Assembly (NCBI GenBank): GCA_963931925.1
Contig: OZ007581.1
Coordinates: 16,610,450-16,674,449 of the forward strand
Origin: Onchidella celtica
Lineage: Eukaryota; Mollusca; Gastropoda; Systellommatophora; Onchidiidae
Direction: 5' to 3'
Length of the DNA: 64,000 nucleotides
Below are positions 11,604 to 22,227 of this stretch, piece by piece. The notes under the pieces are model-generated. The model saw only the letters and a list, made by a program, of their open reading frames with translations, did not search any database and was not told the origin of the DNA. The translations under genes were made by a program, and so were the position numbers. The first letter of the stretch is position 1. Every line of letters begins with the position of its first letter.

Positions 11604-13778
11604 TATATATATGGCCTTTAGCGTCTTTACAGACGGTCTTAGCAGCTAGAATATTCACTTTCACTTTGACTGACAGCTTCTCTCGTGGCTTATTCTACCA
11701 ATGTTTGACCCGAGAGTGCGATGGCAGTGATTGCAGGTCAGTCTTTTGGGTTCACTTTGGCGAGTGTTTTCATTCCGCCTCTGTCGTTTTGTCAGGTATG
11801 TTTCTTTTGCCTTGAAGTCTATTGCGAGCGTGCCACTGCGCAATTTTTGTCTCCATCTGCTTCGATCACTTGCAAGGTTCTCCCATTCATTGGGGTCGAT
11901 GTTGAATGCTTTCATCGTGACCTTGCAAGTGTCTTTGAATCGCAGATGTGGCCTACCTCTGGGTCGGTTGCCAGTAGCAAGTTCCCCGTAGAGAATTTGT
12001 CTGGGGATGCGATCATTTTCCATACGGTGGAGATGTCCAAGCCACCGCAGTCTTTTTTTGCCTAGGAGAGCCTGAGTTGATGGAATGTTGGCTCGGCTCA
12101 GAACTTCGATATTTGAGATCCTGTCTTGCCACTTGATCTTGAGAATTTTGCGTAGGCAGCGCAGGTGGAAGGAGTTGAGGGATCTTTCATGTTTGGAGTA
12201 GGTGGTCCATGTCTCTGAGCCATACAGCAGGGTGCTTAGGACGCAAGTTTGGTACACGAGTACCTTTGTTTTGATGGTCAGCTTGCTATTGTTCCACACC
12301 CTTTTTGAGAGTTTGCCAAAAGCTGTGGCCGCCTTTCCTATTCTGGCATTTATTTCAGTTGTTATGTCTGTGCTACCACTGATGGTTGAGCCTAGGTAGC
12401 AGAATTTTCCCACTTGCTCCAGAGGAGAGCCATTCAGCATGATTGGGTTGGGGTTTCTCAAGCCTTGTGTCAAAACTACAGTTTTTGAGACACTGATCTT
12501 TAGCATGAATTTGTCACAGGCTTTGGCAAGGCTATTGATGAGAGCCTGGAGCGTGGTTTCATCGTGGGCCACGATTGCAGCATCATCTGCGAAGAGGAGC
12601 TCTTGTAACATAATATGCTCTGTACGAGATTTTGCTTTTAGTCTGGCAACATTAAAAATGGAGCCGTCCACTCTGGTGTTAATAAGTACTCCACCTGAAC
12701 ATTGACCAAAGGCATTCTTGAGTAGGGCTGCAAAATATATACCAAATAAGGTAGGAGCAAGAACACATCCCTGCTTCACACCGCTGTTTACAGCAAATGA
12801 ATTGGATGTGCAGCCCTCAAAGTTGACACATGCCCTCATGTCAGTGTGGAAGGATGCAATAAGTTTCAGCAATGTTGGTGGACAGCCTATGGATTTAAGG
12901 ACTGCATACAGGCCAGATTGGCTTAAGGTGTCGAAAGCCTTTGTTAGGTCCACAAAGCATGTTATAAGCGGCCTGTTTTGTTCTTTACATTTTTCTTGGA
13001 TTTGCCGAAGTGCAAATATCATGTCAATAGTTGATCGTTTGCTTCGAAAGCCACATTGTGTTTCTGGTAAGACTTTTTCCGCCAGTTGTTGAAGGCGGCA
13101 GAGGATGACGCGAGCAAAAGCCTTTCCAGTAATGCTGAGGAAGGATATGCCTCGATAGTTGTTGCAGTCGCCTTTGTCTCCTTTGTTCTTGTAAAGTGTG
13201 ACAATTTTGGCGTCTCTCATATCATGTGGTATCACGCCTTCTTTCCAACACTGCAGTAACAGATTATACAGGTGTGGTAATAGTGGGCCTTTTAGGTCTT
13301 TTAATACCTCTGCAGGAATGTTGTCACTTCCTGTGGCTTTTCCAGCAGACAGGTGGTCGATTGCATTGGAAAGCTCGACTAAGGAAGGTTCAGCGTCAAG
13401 TTCGGCCATTATTGGCAGTTTTTGGAGGTGTTCCTCAAAATCTGGTGGAATATTTTTCTCAGTTGAATACAACAGAGAGTAATGCTCTACCCACCTATTC
13501 AGTTGTTCATTTTTATCTGTGATGGGTTCACCATTTACAGACTTAAGTGGGGCGCTTTTGGTGATGATTGGCCCAAGAGCTACTTTCATCTGACTAAAGG
13601 CGGTTTTCATATCTCCCTTTTCATTTGCCTCTTGTATGCTGTTACACAAGTCTGTCCAGTATTTGTTGGCGCAACGTCTTACCTCCAGCTGAAGTTTAGC
13701 TTTTGCATTTTTCAAACAAGTTTTTGTACTCTGATTGCAATTTTTGTTATACTCATTGAAAGCAAAAGAAATCTGCTT
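11604..13778 (-). mobile_element. LINE A, 5'-truncated non-LTR retrotransposon
   Basis: Both sides carry TCAAAAAGTATGTA (11590-11603 and 13779-13792), a 14-bp target duplication. The 3' end, at the low coordinate because the element is on the minus strand, finishes in a TA-repeat tail. The 5' end lacks the apurinic-type endonuclease, consistent with incomplete reverse transcription. The element contains the intact C-terminal two thirds of ORF2 (see 11661-13715). Confidence 0.88.
11661..13715 (-). CDS. LINE reverse transcriptase (ORF2 C-terminal part)
   Basis: This is an uninterrupted 684-codon frame for a non-LTR retrotransposon polymerase, which primes cDNA synthesis at nicked chromosomal DNA. 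It shows a linker region (residues 1-110), then RT palm motifs: KIVTLYKNKGDKGDCNNYRG, FVDLTKAFDT, GVKQGCVLAPTLF and the catalytic LLFADD (Asp pair at 12592-12597). A thumb/connector region (LGSTISGS..., WLGHLHRM, RGRP) follows. The protein ends in a C-x2-C-x12-H-x3-C zinc finger. The frame stays open upstream to about 13784 with no Met at the edge, so the listed start is a track artefact and the true protein began outside the truncated copy. Absence of stops suggests a young copy. The clade (jockey/CR1-like or another) cannot be fixed by eye. Confidence 0.9.
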   Translation of the reverse strand: MKNAKAKLQLEVRRCANKYWTDLCNSIQEANEKGDMKTAFSQMKVALGPIITKSAPLKSVNGEPITDKNEQLNRWVEHYSLLYSTEKNIPPDFEEHLQKLPIMAELDAEPSLVELSNAIDHLSAGKATGSDNIPAEVLKDLKGPLLPHLYNLLLQCWKEGVIPHDMRDAKIVTLYKNKGDKGDCNNYRGISFLSITGKAFARVILCRLQQLAEKVLPETQCGFRSKRSTIDMIFALRQIQEKCKEQNRPLITCFVDLTKAFDTLSQSGLYAVLKSIGCPPTLLKLIASFHTDMRACVNFEGCTSNSFAVNSGVKQGCVLAPTLFGIYFAALLKNAFGQCSGGVLINTRVDGSIFNVARLKAKSRTEHIMLQELLFADDAAIVAHDETTLQALINSLAKACDKFMLKISVSKTVVLTQGLRNPNPIMLNGSPLEQVGKFCYLGSTISGSTDITTEINARIGKAATAFGKLSKRVWNNSKLTIKTKVLVYQTCVLSTLLYGSETWTTYSKHERSLNSFHLRCLRKILKIKWQDRISNIEVLSRANIPSTQALLGKKRLRWLGHLHRMENDRIPRQILYGELATGNRPRGRPHLRFKDTCKVTMKAFNIDPNEWENLASDRSRWRQKLRSGTLAIDFKAKETYLTKRQRRNENTRQSEPKRLTCNHCHRTLGSNIGRISHERSCQSK

Positions 13779-13792
13779 TCAAAAAGTATGTA

Positions 13793-16700
13793 AGATAAAG
13801 AAAAAATGATACTTTGCGTTATTTCACATACATTGAAAAAGATTCATGCCAAATTTCAAGTAAATCTGTCCATAAATAAGAAAAAAGCCTTAGGGAAAAA
13901 TGTTCTCAAAAAGTATATTTCGAGAAAATCGCATCTAAAGTTCTGCAGTGATTTTTGGCCAGTTTCTATAGATACAATGTGCTGTTACCTCCTCAAAACA
14001 TTCCTGGTTGATAGGCTTGACTGGCGTCTTGGAATAATTAGCCACACGTTCGTATAACATATCCAAAAAAAAAACTCCCGAAGAGGCGTAATTGTTCGGC
14101 AAATCGCACTCACCAATTAATTTGTTATTGTCTATCAGCTTGTTTACAATTATTGAGCGTAACGTAGTTTCCCCTGCCCTAGGACAGCAACCAATGAAAA
14201 CGCTTCCTACCGCTGGATAACTTCCGCCGACCAATCACAGAGCTCAAAAAACACAAGCACGAGGTCGCGGTCACAGCGCGACCCCAAAGGTCAGATAAGT
14301 GGGTTGGGAAGCCACCGTTATCATAGGACATTAGGAGTGTGTTGGTCTATTTCCAGACAGTAGCAAGGAGAAAACGAAACGCAAGAGAGCTGTCATGCGT
14401 ACTGGCGGTGGGCGACATGTTGAGGAAGGTCTCGATACCCAAGAAATACCTTCTAGGTTACTGTAAAGACCTCAAAACTTCAGGTCAACTTGACTGTTTG
14501 GGGGACCAGTTTGGGTGATGTTTTAGGCACCCCCCATGTAGAAAAAGCTTAGCTTACATCAAATATATTGCAGTTTGGACCACATGAGCGATAAAGTCAT
14601 AGGCAGAAATGGTTGAGCTTGCCGAAAAGCAAATAATCGCAAATTCGATATTTTGACCCGAATTTTCTATTTCAGGACCCGCCCCCCCCCCCCCTTAAAG
14701 CACGTACATGTGAGACCGTATATAACACACCTTCAGTTTGTGAGGCTATGGCTTCTGAAAATCATAACAACTTCATCGAGCCATCTAGGTGTTTAGTGTA
14801 AACATGGGCAGATCTGGATTTGTAGAATTATTATCTTACAGAGAGAGTGAAAGAGAGAGAGAGATGGGGGAGGGGGTGGGTTGGAGGCAGATTTTTCCCC
14901 CCAGACAACGCTGGTTGACTCGGCCGTTATTATACTAATCTTGTGTTGTCTTTCCACTGTCGCCTCGGTACATATGAGCTCAGCCTATCTTTCTAGTACT
15001 GTGAGAGGACACAAAAAGCAAGTAAAACTGTCGACTTTATTGTTGCGCAGACATTACTGAGGTGTCGGGATTTCCTCAGTCAACAGCCATCTCAGGGTTA
15101 ACGCAAAAGATGGTTGGATTAACGCAAGTACGTTAAGTTAAAGTTTGGTTTATGAATACCATTTTTTCAATTTCTTGCGCTAACACCGGTTACCGAATTT
15201 TCTTAAGTTTACGCATTGATTAAGAATACGGTCACATGTCAGAAGTGAACATTTTTATTTTCGTGGGGCAAATTGTTTTTCAAGTACCGTTATCTGACTA
15301 TGTTGTGTTGGCTCAGCTTTGTGGCACGAACTTCAGCACCAACTTACTGATTATGATTGTTGTGGCGTTGATGGCGTTAATAACGATGATACTGATGGTG
15401 TTCATGATGTTATTAATGATGATATTGATGACAACAGTGGTGGTAAAGTCAAAATGTGGTAAATATAAAATGTTGTGTGTAGGAAAGCGACCCCACAGAT
15501 TTTTGGTAGTTTTTAATCAATTATAATAGTGATGGCAGTGGTGATGTATTGAGTTTGCTGCTGATGATATTGATAATTGAAGATATGTTCGTGGTTGACA
15601 TTGATGGAGCTAGTTTTGATGTCGAAGTGTAATTTATTGTATTTCATTAAGTGGCGGTAAGGAACAATGGAACGATCCAAACTTTGAAAAATGGTCAACT
15701 TTGAATTTTTTGGGTCATTCATCATGTCACATGTATGATTATGTTATCTACTTTTTGTTTCTCGATCTGCGACTCGTCGTGACGCGAAATGTGACTGGAT
15801 GTGAAAAGGTCAGAATATTTACTGATTACAAAACAGTCAAGTGGGAAATTTTCAAATATTTTTTATTGCTAATGTGATTTAGTCACGTCTTTGGGAAAGA
15901 TAATTTTATGAAATTTGTACTTTTAAATTGTTCTCATCTCTACTATGGTACACTTTATTACACAATTTAGTGCTATTATTATAACATAGTTTTAATTGCT
16001 GGTATTCAGGACTGCAGTCACAAACATTTCAAACATACACGCACACGCCTATCCATCGATATAAATACATAATATACATACAGACTTACCCACCCGATAC
16101 ACACACAGACTCACACACATACACACCCATACGTGCACGGGCTCCACCCACACAAACGGACCGTAAGGAATTGTAGACTATTTTTACACATAGACGACGA
16201 ATGCGTTTGATTTTTCGCCATCAGTGTTTAGCATCAATACACGTACTGTTCTTTCAGATACTGTTCCTAATATCCTAGTGTCTAGTGTTCTATGGCTGTA
16301 AATTGTCTCTTGGGGCCAGTTCTCGGTTATTGAACACTTTCGAATGTATCAATGCTTCATGACAGATATTCGTGGGTTTTTTTTGTTTTTTTTTCACTCT
16401 TCCACCATTTTAAATCTTGTTTTGCATGTGCATGTATCAGAAAATTGAATAAGCAAGGTAATATCTTGGCACGAGAAGTTTAAAGTGAATTAGATAGCAA
16501 ACATCTAGTTTGAAAAAAAGAAAAAAACATTTTCATGAAAAAAATTGTCCTTCAGAGAAATGACAATGAAAGCAATTTAGGTTTACTATTCCATTGAGAA
16601 CTAAAAGAGAGAGAGAGAGAAAAAAAAAACGAGAGGGGAAGAGAAAGGGAGAGAGGGAGAGAAGAATATTATGGGGTCTGGGATACAAAGATATCAATTT

Positions 16701-18779
16701 AGAGGACATTTGAAATGTGTTGTGTTTTTTTTCCTAGTTTGCTTTAGTCACCTTCCATCCTGTTTTTGCACAGGCAGGGTTATCCCAGGTAATGTCGGGT
16801 ATCTCCCCTAGTAGATCTAGTAACTAAAAATTGAGCCATCCGTGCATCCTGAAGTTGAGAGTATGACTTCACAGTTTAGGTGAACAATTCACTGATTGAA
16901 AGAATTTTCACGAAACGACCCAATTTACGCAGTTTTTTGGAGTTCAAAATGTAAGAACACGCGAGAAATAATAGCGAATTAAACATCAATCATCCTATTC
17001 CATCAGATAATGAATGACTCCAGAGACCCCCGCAGTCTGTGTATAGATGACGATACTGACTTTACACGCCCTCCTCAGACCTATAGCTGTATTATGACAG
17101 TGTTTTGAAGCTATCAGTTTCATTTGATTTTTCATCTTTGCCGACTGGTCACTGCTCTCCTGTTCTAGATTTCTCCTGAAGTGCATGTCATTGTTATCAT
17201 TTGTTAGGAATCGTGCTACAGATGTTTTTCTCCGCTTTTACTCTTCCCGCTTCATTTCCCGAAAGGGAGAATTTGATCATTTCTGTCTAAGAATAGTTTA
17301 GGAATCTTACTGTGTGTTGTGTGCGCTGGCATTTGTCCAGATACGTTGGTTGAAGGTCTTAATTCAATATCATACTTAAGTGAAAAATCTAAAATTAATT
17401 TATTGGGTAAAACATGTTCTTTGTTCACAGTTTGATTCTGAAAACTTCAATCCTTTCAATGTGCTTCACCCTAAACTAACAGTCCCGGGTTAGTGTGGTT
17501 TCCATAGAAGACAGAATACTGGTTAAGACTAGATGGATTTTGTCACAGCAAAGTAACCAACCCTTTCAGTTTTAAATTGCAAAAATGGTGTTCTTTAGCC
17601 ATTTCGCCACCACATTTAAACCTGAACATGCGGTTGAATTTTTACTAAGAATACATCTGAACCACTTTCATTTGGTTGTCATTAGAATCGACTGAACTTT
17701 CCGAGTATGAAACTTTTTTTTTCAGTCACATGAGATCTAATTATGGGAAATCAGACTCACGAAAAATGCAAGGATCAGCTGTGGTTGTTGCAAGGGGAAA
17801 ATCAGACTGTGGCTCGATTCCCGGGCAAATGAGACACACGTAGAATCCTTGCCCAAAACTGGAATCATCTATTGGATTTGAAGTGATTAAATGTAAGCAA
17901 GAAGAAATCTCTCTTTCAAAGGTGGGGGGGGGGGGGAGAGAGAAAGAGAGGGTGGAGAGAGTGTGAGGAGGAAAGACAGAGACAGAGAGAGAGAGACAGA
18001 GACACAGAGAGAGAGCTAGAGAGAGAGAGCAATGGTATCTGGGATACAAAGATATTAGAGAGCACAAAGGGAGGGAGTAAGAGACGGGGACGAAATAGTA
18101 AGCTCACTACTAAATCAGTAAACGTCACGGCCAGAACAGCCGTATCTTTTAATTAACTTATTTTCACCCTACGGGTCCTTACTAAATACATGGGTGTGAC
18201 GTTTAAAGCTGATTTTCGACCAGCACTGTGTGAAGAAAGTTTTAGGAAAGGCGAAGAACGAAGGCTGGGTGAAGTAGGCACCACAGACTAGGGATATTAT
18301 TATTTATCTATGGTAGGCACCGAGTGAAAGTTTCGATCACACTTTTTGATTCTACCGGTACTTGTCGAAAATGCGTCTCTGTTTTTTTTGCGGCTCAAAA
18401 TTTTTTAGTATAAATAATAGTCAAGACTGATTTTTGTTCAAAATGAATGTGTCCACGTGACTCTCCGTTAAAAACTGATGCAGTACACCAAGTTTCAAAA
18501 ATTTTTTATGGCGTAGTCGCGAAGTTTTAGCTGCTTACAGGTCCACCCTCTAGCTCAATTATAGTAAGATATATATTTCAAACCAATCAAAAATTTTTTT
18601 TTCTTTACGTCAACTTCTCTCTACTCCACGCTATGACTTAACCGTATGCAATTACCAACGGCGTGTGGCTAAGATTAATTATTGGCCCTGTGGTGTGGCC
18701 TGGCTGCTAAGATTTTGGCCCTGTCGTGTGACCAAGATGGTCCTCTCGTGGCACTTACCGTTATCTTGTGCATTAGGCT
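13793..18779. other. Gene-poor stretch with microsatellites
   Basis: Apart from a possible exon at 14357-14456 I see no gene. There are (GA)n or GA-rich tracts near 14840-14870, 16605-16665 and 17935-18035, CA-rich DNA near 16035-16155, and a degenerate GATGAT tract near 15340-15560. The open frames here follow those tracts. Confidence 0.5.
14357..14456 (+). CDS. Possible short exon, Myb/SANT-like remnant
   Basis: A TTCCAG acceptor ends at 14356 and an AG/GTTACT donor follows 14456. Between them one phase is open and basic, with KTKRKRAVMRTGGGRHVEE. A basic run followed by TGGG recalls the end of the Myb/SANT-like DNA-binding domains that accompany PIF/Harbinger transposons. No partner exon was found, so it is at best an orphan remnant. 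Confidence 0.2.
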
Positions 18780-18938
18780 CAGCCTACTAGAAAATTCCCG
18801 CGTGAGATAACTCCAATCCCATTCTCCGCCTGTCCAGGAGTACACCAGGTGAAGAAGACATTAAAAATTTTCAGTTGTGTATGAGATATTAAACCCCAGT
18901 TCATGCTTGCCGGGAGACTGAGATAGACGGATACACAG

Positions 18939-20308
18939 TGTTACGAATCTGGACTGGTATTATGACTGCATTTAAATCGAGAGGTATTTAGTATTCAATC
19001 TTTCGTACCATGCCACACACTAAGAACAATCTGAATAAGTTTCATAAACAGACCTGCAGGGCCACAAATTTAATTACGTTAATTACCCTAACAATTTTGT
19101 CTAGATCTATTATATAGTAAATACAACATCAGCAGCATCAAATCTAAATTCAATAATATGTCACTCGAAGTCTTCTCTAGATTCCTCTAATATTATGATA
19201 ATTCTGACTCACTAACAATTTAAGTACTAATTATATATCTCTCAGATCTGGTCTGCCTACTATATATCAATCAATATACTAATATGGGCTCTGGCGACGA
19301 TGTCACCTCAGCTATTTGTGCCTACCGCTTATAATGGATCGAGCTCGTCAATCCAAACTGACGTAGCTAAGTCTAGATATCTACTCTAGGATGGGCTGGC
19401 AATTCCCAGCCTCATCCAGACAAATCAATCCCAATTCACAGATGCGTATGCCATACATTCATACTAATTGCAAGTCAATATAAATCTTTGTCTTGCAGTC
19501 TTGGGTAGCATTCCTAATATATGCGGCAATCCTGTCCTAGTGGATAACTTATATTCAGCTCCTCGTTCATTGTTGAGTCATCAATGGACAAACACTTACA
19601 CTTGGTCCCTGGTGTTAGAAAACCAGGGAGCGATGGACAATAGCAGTGGACATATCTCATTCAAGCATATGGCTTCATCTCAAATGTCTATAGTGGACTA
19701 GACATGACATCGAACAGACTTAGGATTCTTCAGGCAGAATCGTGCCGACGCCTGCACAGATTGGAGTTTTCTGTATGGAGTAATGGACATAGGTATGGCT
19801 ACACTTTTATACTGTGTAGCCACCTGCAAATTACCGTCCAAATCCCTAGATTTGATTGGTGCATCCATGCGAGCTCATCTCGCAGTATTAATATATTCTA
19901 CGTGGGAGTTGGTCACGGCCTTGTATTAAAAACAGACAAGGTCAATTTAAAATGTCAAAGCAATTACTGAAATCTTTAAACCCTCGTGCTTTCTACATTT
20001 TATGTACGAATTTCTGAACGCGACTAAGCGTCTTAAACTTATCTATCCTTATTCACCCCTTCTCTTCCCTTCTAAGTGTTCATAAAAATCACGGGGTCGA
20101 GAATTGTACTGTCACTCCTAACTTATCCATTTATTCTATCTCGCCCCACTTTCTTTCCATCTCTAAGAAAAAGTGTTTCAAAAACAAACTGTTCACGAGA
20201 ACAATTCAAGGACAAATTACGCTGGTTATAATCAACGAGACCGTGAAAAATCAACTCCTTGCAAGTCGTGACCCAGCACGGCAATTATAGTACACCCAAA
20301 CCATGACA
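18939..20308 (-). mobile_element. Solo LTR (1370 bp), Gmr1-like family
   Basis: On the minus strand it runs TGTCATGG...TTCGTAACA. It is flanked by CACAG (18934-18938 and 20309-20313), and the R unit near 47700 shows the uninterrupted site. Its minus strand aligns with the LTR of the element at 53312-60927, including AGAGATGGAAAGAAAGTGG, CTCGACCCCGTG, GGATGCACCAATCAAAT, and two hairpins: CCCTGG/CCAGGG at 19607-19628 and GGCTGG...CCAGCC near 19400. A TATAAAAG is visible on the minus strand near 19805. Confidence 0.88.
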
Positions 20309-20897
20309 CACAGCGAGCTTGAGTTTATGGGTTGGCATACTTCATTCAAACAGGTAAGATCCCAAATTTCATGATGATCTGGATTTAGTCTACCATCCAT
20401 TAGGCTTTGGAAAATAAGGATGTTCAGCTACGAATGATAACGCGCTTTTTGTGTGCGATGAAGGAAAGACAGTATCATTAAGTACAGTGTAGACCTAGGA
20501 ACTAATATGCACTAGTTTTGCAATTCACACTTATGGTTGAACAAGCATAAAAGCTCGCTCTGCGCAGACCCCCGACCACTGCCATGCCCCGTCACTTGCT
20601 ACCCTCTTTAGCAGGTATTCCTTTGTTGTAATGAACCCGGGAGCGTGCCGAGTGGTTTACAACAGCTGGCACGAAGTGTTCGCGCCACAGGGCATGTGCT
20701 CGTGAAAAAAGAAAATCGGAGAGCAGCAGACAACTACAGAAAGCAAACACACAAAAAAAATTGAAAAACAAAAGCAACGAAAAAAATCCTAGTTTCGATG
20801 CACCCTCCATGGTTTTGGAAACCTACAAGCAATACATATTTGGTTTCTGTAGATGGCCTAATAAAAAAAGCCTTCTGCCTGGAGAATGTGTGAATTA

Positions 20898-20970
20898 GAC
20901 AGACAGACAGACAGAAAAACAGACTGACAGACAGACGGACGGACGGACGGACGGACGGACAGACAGACAG

Positions 20971-21001
<31 letters not shown>

Positions 21002-21055
21002 GACCGACAGACAGACAGACAGACAGACAGACATATAGATAGATAGACAAACAGA
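20898..21055. repeat. Compound tetranucleotide and CA microsatellite
   Basis: The tract runs (GACA)n, (GACG)n, (GACA)n, (CA)n, then (GACA)n and (GATA)n. It is an internal part of repeat R and creates several spurious Ser/Val/Cys-rich open frames. Confidence 0.95.
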
Positions 21056-21112
21056 CAAAAGTTTCATTCTCTGTCTGGGAGATGGGGGGAAACAACAACA
21101 ATATCTTTATCC

Positions 21113-21290
21113 GAGAAGACTAGATACTCGATTCTACACCCCCCCCCCTCCCCACAGGATCAGGAACACGAAAATATGAGAAAAATCCCAAATTTCCAAC
21201 TTGCCCGCACCGGCCGGGTTTTGAACCCGGTACCCTTGGCATGAGAGGCAAACATCTTGCCTCTAGACCACCTTGTCCCCGTTTTCTACC
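21113..21290 (-). mobile_element. tRNA-derived SINE, partial (S1)
   Basis: On the minus strand a tRNA-like head (about 21209-21282) contains GTGGTCTAGAGGC as A box and GGTTCAAAACCC as B box. The shared body (TCCTGTGGGGAGG..., CGAGTATCTAGTC) follows. The head resembles tRNA-Glu, and the copy is truncated in the body. Confidence 0.75.
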
Positions 21291-21699
21291 CGCCGTGTCA
21301 ATGCCTGTCCACCTGTCTGTACAATACCATCTCCCCATCGTCTCCCAATTTCCCAGTTACAAATTATGTGTCATTCTGTTTATTTTTTAATACTAATTTT
21401 ACAGAACAAATTTTGCCCAGCTGGGTTCTCGTTTGATGAACTTTTTGTCTCCGTGGGGTTTCGTGTCCCCTTCAAGGCTTTTGTCTGTATCCTGAGAAAC
21501 ATTGCCTCAAGACAGTAGATATTGCATATGATCCATAATTTCATTCACGTTTCTGGTCAACTCAAAAAGCAGCAACAAATTAAAGTCACTAGAATATTGT
21601 GAATAATATTAATAATAAGGTGCTCATTAGAGAGACTGCACAGCTGTGTGAAAGAAATGGAGTTGTTCCTCAACCGCCTGCTGCAAGGATGGAATGGAA

Positions 21700-22190
21700 C
21701 ACCGTGGTCTGTGATCTATAGGCAAGGGGCTCGCCTCTCATGGCGATGGCATTGGGTTCAAATCCCGGTCGGTGTAGGCATGTTGGAATTTTAGGATTTT
21801 TCTCATATTTTACTGTCCCTGATCCTATAGGAGGTAGGATCGAGTACCTAGTCTTCTCAGATAAGGACGAAAATCTCGGAGTGCCCATGTGCACGTTGCG
21901 CACGTTAATGATACCTTGGCAGTTGGAAATCGAAAAGAGCAGGTCGAACAGGCCGCTGCCAGGAAGAAATTAAATAAAATTCATCTCTACCATTCCCCTC
22001 CCTCCTCCCTCATCTCTCCTCCCACCCCCACCCCCCATCCCTCCGCAAAAAAACACCCAACCCGCCGACCGGCCCCTACACTGTGGCAACGACGAGCCTG
22101 CTCCGGTTGTAACTGGGCTGCAATGACACAAAGGCAAATTTCCCAATTGGGATTAAAGAATTATATAAAATACAAAATACAAAATTCTGT
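21700..22190 (+). mobile_element. tRNA-derived SINE (S2)
   Basis: The head contains GTGGTCTGTGATCTATAGGCAAGG and a GGTTCAAATCCC B box. The body (GATCCTATAGGAGGTAGGATC, CCTTGGCAGTTGGAAATCG), a pyrimidine-rich stretch and a conserved tail (GTTGTAACTGGGCTGCAATGAC, CAATTGGGATTAAAG) follow. The same insertion stands at the equivalent place in copy 3 (41379-41815), so it predates that duplication. Confidence 0.8.
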
Positions 22191-22227
22191 CATTTGTCAA
22201 CACAAAGCATTTCCTTTTCTAAAACAG

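Larger units (their letters stand above)
18780..21110 (+). repeat. Dispersed repeat R, copy interrupted by a solo LTR
   Basis: 18780-18938 and 20309-21110 together match the R units at 47430-48420. They share the AAATTCCCGC, GATCTGGATTTAGTCTACCATCC and AAAAAAGCCTTCTGC blocks, a tetranucleotide microsatellite (20898-21055, GACA/GACGG type with a CA stretch) and a GTCTGGGAGATGGGG block. The LTR at 18939-20308 splits it. Confidence 0.8.

Noticed and set aside
11721-13522. Plus-strand open frames across LINE A
   Set aside because: They are antisense to the reverse transcriptase frame; no motif or splice support.
20858-21101. Cys/Val/Ser-rich peptides on the minus strand
   Set aside because: They are translations of the GACA/GACG/CA microsatellite; similar frames at 46381-46758 and 61552-61935 have the same cause.
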